The notes beneath the pieces were generated by a model. That model saw nothing but the letters and a program-made list of their open reading frames with translations, ran no database searches and was not told the origin of the DNA. 7,494 nucleotides of DNA, taken from NCBI GenBank assembly GCA_030040625.1, contig JASHTI010000050.1, positions 1 through 7,494 on the forward strand, read 5' to 3'. Below are positions 5,903 through 7,494 of this stretch, in pieces. How positions within the stretch are numbered: the first letter of the stretch is position 1; each line of letters begins with the position of its first letter. Source of the DNA: Thermoplasmata archaeon. GTDB taxonomy: Archaea; Thermoplasmatota; Thermoplasmata; Lutacidiplasmatales; UBA184. Both the position numbers and the translations under genes were made by a program.

Positions 5903-7494
5903 TCACTCGTCGGAGGCGACGAGCCCCAGCGCGAGGGCCGCACGCAGCAACCCGATGTGGGTGAACGCCTGCGGATAGTTCCCGAGCGCGAGCCCGGAGC
6001 CCGGGTCGTGCTCCTCGGAGAAGAGCAGCAGGGGTCCGCCGGATTCGAGCAGGGCCTGCCAGTGCTGCCGGGCCCGGGCGATCTGCCCGCCCTTGGCGAG
6101 GCACTCCACGAGCCAGAACGACGCCAGCAGGAACGCCCCTTCCGGGCCGTCCTGCCCGTCGGGCCGGCGGTAGCGGTAGACGAACGGCCCGTCCGCCAGC
6201 TCCCGCTCCACGGCTCGGACGGTTCCGACGACCCGCGCGTCGTCGGCCGGCAGGAACCCGACGAGCGGGATGCGCAGGGCGCTCGCGTCCAGTTCGGGGG
6301 CTCCCAGGCGCTGGGTGAACGCGCCGGCGGCGGCGTCGTAGCCCTCCGTGAGGATCACCTCCCGGACCCGCTGGGCGCTCCGCTCCCAGAGCTCGACGTG
6401 GTCGGTGCGCCCGAGCGCTCGCCCGAGCCCGGTCGCTCGGTCGAGCGCGACCCAGCACATCAGCTTCGAATGGACGTACTGGGCCGGACCGTTCCGCGAC
6501 TCCCAGATGCCGTAATCCGGGCTCGTCCAGAGCTGCGCGGCCGTGTCGGCGAGCGCCTCCACGGTCGCCCAGTGGTCGCGGACGAACGCCGGATCGAACC
6601 GCTCGAGCAGGGCGGCGGCGTCGAGGAGCTCGCCGTAGACGTCGAGCTGACGCTGGAGGACCGCCGCGTTCCCGAAGCGCACTGGCCGGGACGCGCGATA
6701 GCCGGCGAGCTCCGCGAGCTCCGTCTCCGGGGGAGGGTCGCCGCCGTCGACGGCGTAGAGGCTCCGGAGTCCGGCCCCCTCGAGCGTCGGCTTCGCCCGC
6801 TCGAACGCCCATCGGACGTAGGCGCGGGCCTCGGGCAGGTGCCCGAGCAGCAGGAAGACCTGGGCGGTGAACGCCGCGTCCCGGAGCCACACGTAGCGGT
6901 AGTCCCAGTTCCGAGCGCCCCCGAGCCACTCGGGCAGCGAGGTCGTCGGGGCCGCGACGAAGACCCCGGAGTCCGAGTAGGAGAGGAGCTTGAGGACGAG
7001 CTCGGAGCGCTCCACCCAGGGGTGCCAGCGGGCGGCGACCCGGCGGAGCGGGGCGTCCTCGGGGGAGACCCACCCGCGCCAGTAAGCGTCGGTCAGGCTG
7101 AGGAGCGTTTCAGGCGGTGGCCCGCCTTCGGAGAGGCCGCCCCATCCGAGCTCGACGAACTCCGGGCGCCCGGGCGCGACGATCCCCTCGGCGTGGGCGG
7201 CGGGTCCCGCGCGGCTCCAGCACCAGGGCCCGCGCAGGCCGAGGCGTTCGCCGGCCCCTTCGGCCACCGCCCGCTCCCCCTCGAGCCGCCACGCGGCCGG
7301 TGCCCGGGCGTAGTCGAAGCGCGGATCGGCGGCGACCCGGACCGCGATCGGGCCTCCCCGCGCGCCGAGGCGACGTACGATGCGGGGGGCCTCCTCGGCG
7401 GTCGGCTTCCCGCCGATCGGCATGAAGTCCGTTACGGTGAGGATCAGGCCGCGGCGGAGGACGAACCGCGTCGTGAGGATGTTCGTCGCGCCGA
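5903..7494 (-). CDS. Glycoside hydrolase family 15 enzyme (glucoamylase or trehalase type), 5' end cut by window
   Basis: The enzyme belongs to the GH15 (alpha/alpha)6-barrel family, which releases glucose from alpha-glucans (glucoamylase, glucodextranase) or splits trehalose. Numbering from the Met at 7423, visible family motifs are RFDYAR (35-40), SGVFVAAPTTSLPE (152-165), NWDYRYVWLRDA (172-183), GYRASRPVRFGNAA (241-254), QLDVYGELLDA (259-269), GIWESR with presumed general acid Glu308, SKLMCWVALDRA (319-330) and LLFSEEHDP with presumed general base Glu470 or Glu471, then GNYPQAFTHIGL (481-492). The Met at 7423 is not the true start. The frame stays open to the window edge and encodes 23 more residues containing TNILTTRF and VTDFMP, a standard GH15 N-domain motif. 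About 529 residues are visible; judged from typical lengths of about 600-650, roughly 70-120 are missing, including the region that would show any signal peptide. The stop is TGA, after the C-terminal VASDE. CLC follows 152 nt downstream on the same strand. Substrate cannot be settled from motifs alone; a glucoamylase-like or trehalase-like role in sugar reserve use are both reasonable. Confidence 0.95.
   Translation of the reverse strand, partial: GATNILTTRFVLRRGLILTVTDFMPIGGKPTAEEAPRIVRRLGARGGPIAVRVAADPRFDYARAPAAWRLEGERAVAEGAGERLGLRGPWCWSRAGPAAHAEGIVAPGRPEFVELGWGGLSEGGPPPETLLSLTDAYWRGWVSPEDAPLRRVAARWHPWVERSELVLKLLSYSDSGVFVAAPTTSLPEWLGGARNWDYRYVWLRDAAFTAQVFLLLGHLPEARAYVRWAFERAKPTLEGAGLRSLYAVDGGDPPPETELAELAGYRASRPVRFGNAAVLQRQLDVYGELLDAAALLERFDPAFVRDHWATVEALADTAAQLWTSPDYGIWESRNGPAQYVHSKLMCWVALDRATGLGRALGRTDHVELWERSAQRVREVILTEGYDAAAGAFTQRLGAPELDASALRIPLVGFLPADDARVVGTVRAVERELADGPFVYRYRRPDGQDGPEGAFLLASFWLVECLAKGGQIARARQHWQALLESGGPLLLFSEEHDPGSGLALGNYPQAFTHIGLLRAALALGLVASDE

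Noticed and set aside
3597..5978. A 793-codon open frame on the plus strand opposite the CLC gene
   Set aside because: It is the antisense of a well-supported CLC gene, has a charged low-complexity translation and no recognisable domain; it is a GC-driven shadow.
5757..7073. A 438-codon minus-strand frame overlapping GH15
   Set aside because: Arg/Pro/Ala-rich translation without motifs; the other minus frame carries complete GH15 signatures.
77..7494. One functional system made of the ABC pair, CLC and GH15
   Set aside because: The two pairs are on opposite strands and converge, share no obvious pathway, and CLC and GH15 are separated by 152 nt; neighbourhood alone does not support a joint role.

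Overview
This is a very G+C-rich window (about 70% by eye, with third codon positions nearly all G or C). It holds four protein genes and no RNA gene, mobile element or CRISPR array that I could support. The organism is not certain. The best reading is a high-GC prokaryote, possibly an archaeon of the Thermoplasmatota type. The hints are an 11-13 helix double-FtsX permease with many N-x-S/T sequons in its outer domains, an archaeal-style CBS-containing CLC protein, a GH15 glucoamylase/trehalase, and no clear Shine-Dalgarno sequence at the first gene. High-GC bacteria such as Actinobacteria carry all of these families too, so this is a lean and not a call.

Left half, plus strand: a two-gene operon encodes a type VII (MacB/LolCDE-like) ABC system. 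The ATPase (77-754) is followed after 11 nt by a single large permease (766-3717) that carries both FtsX repeats in one chain. One permease chain should therefore bind an ATPase homodimer. The substrate cannot be read from the sequence.

Right half, minus strand: a glycoside hydrolase family 15 enzyme enters from the right edge (5' end cut off by the window) and stops at 5903. After 152 nt comes a CLC-family anion channel or transporter with a C-terminal CBS pair (5750-3855). The permease and CLC genes converge on a 137-nt gap containing two back-to-back hairpins, a plausible bidirectional terminator. The 152-nt gap between GH15 and CLC is rich in inverted repeats: one may end the GH15 transcript and a cluster of three lies just upstream of the CLC start.

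Nothing here forms an obviously new multi-gene system; the two halves look functionally unrelated. The most interesting point is the CLC protein. It keeps the gating glutamate but has lost the chloride-coordinating Ser and Tyr, the Phe of GxFxP, and the internal proton glutamate of the E. coli ClcA type. Its ion selectivity and coupling are therefore open questions.
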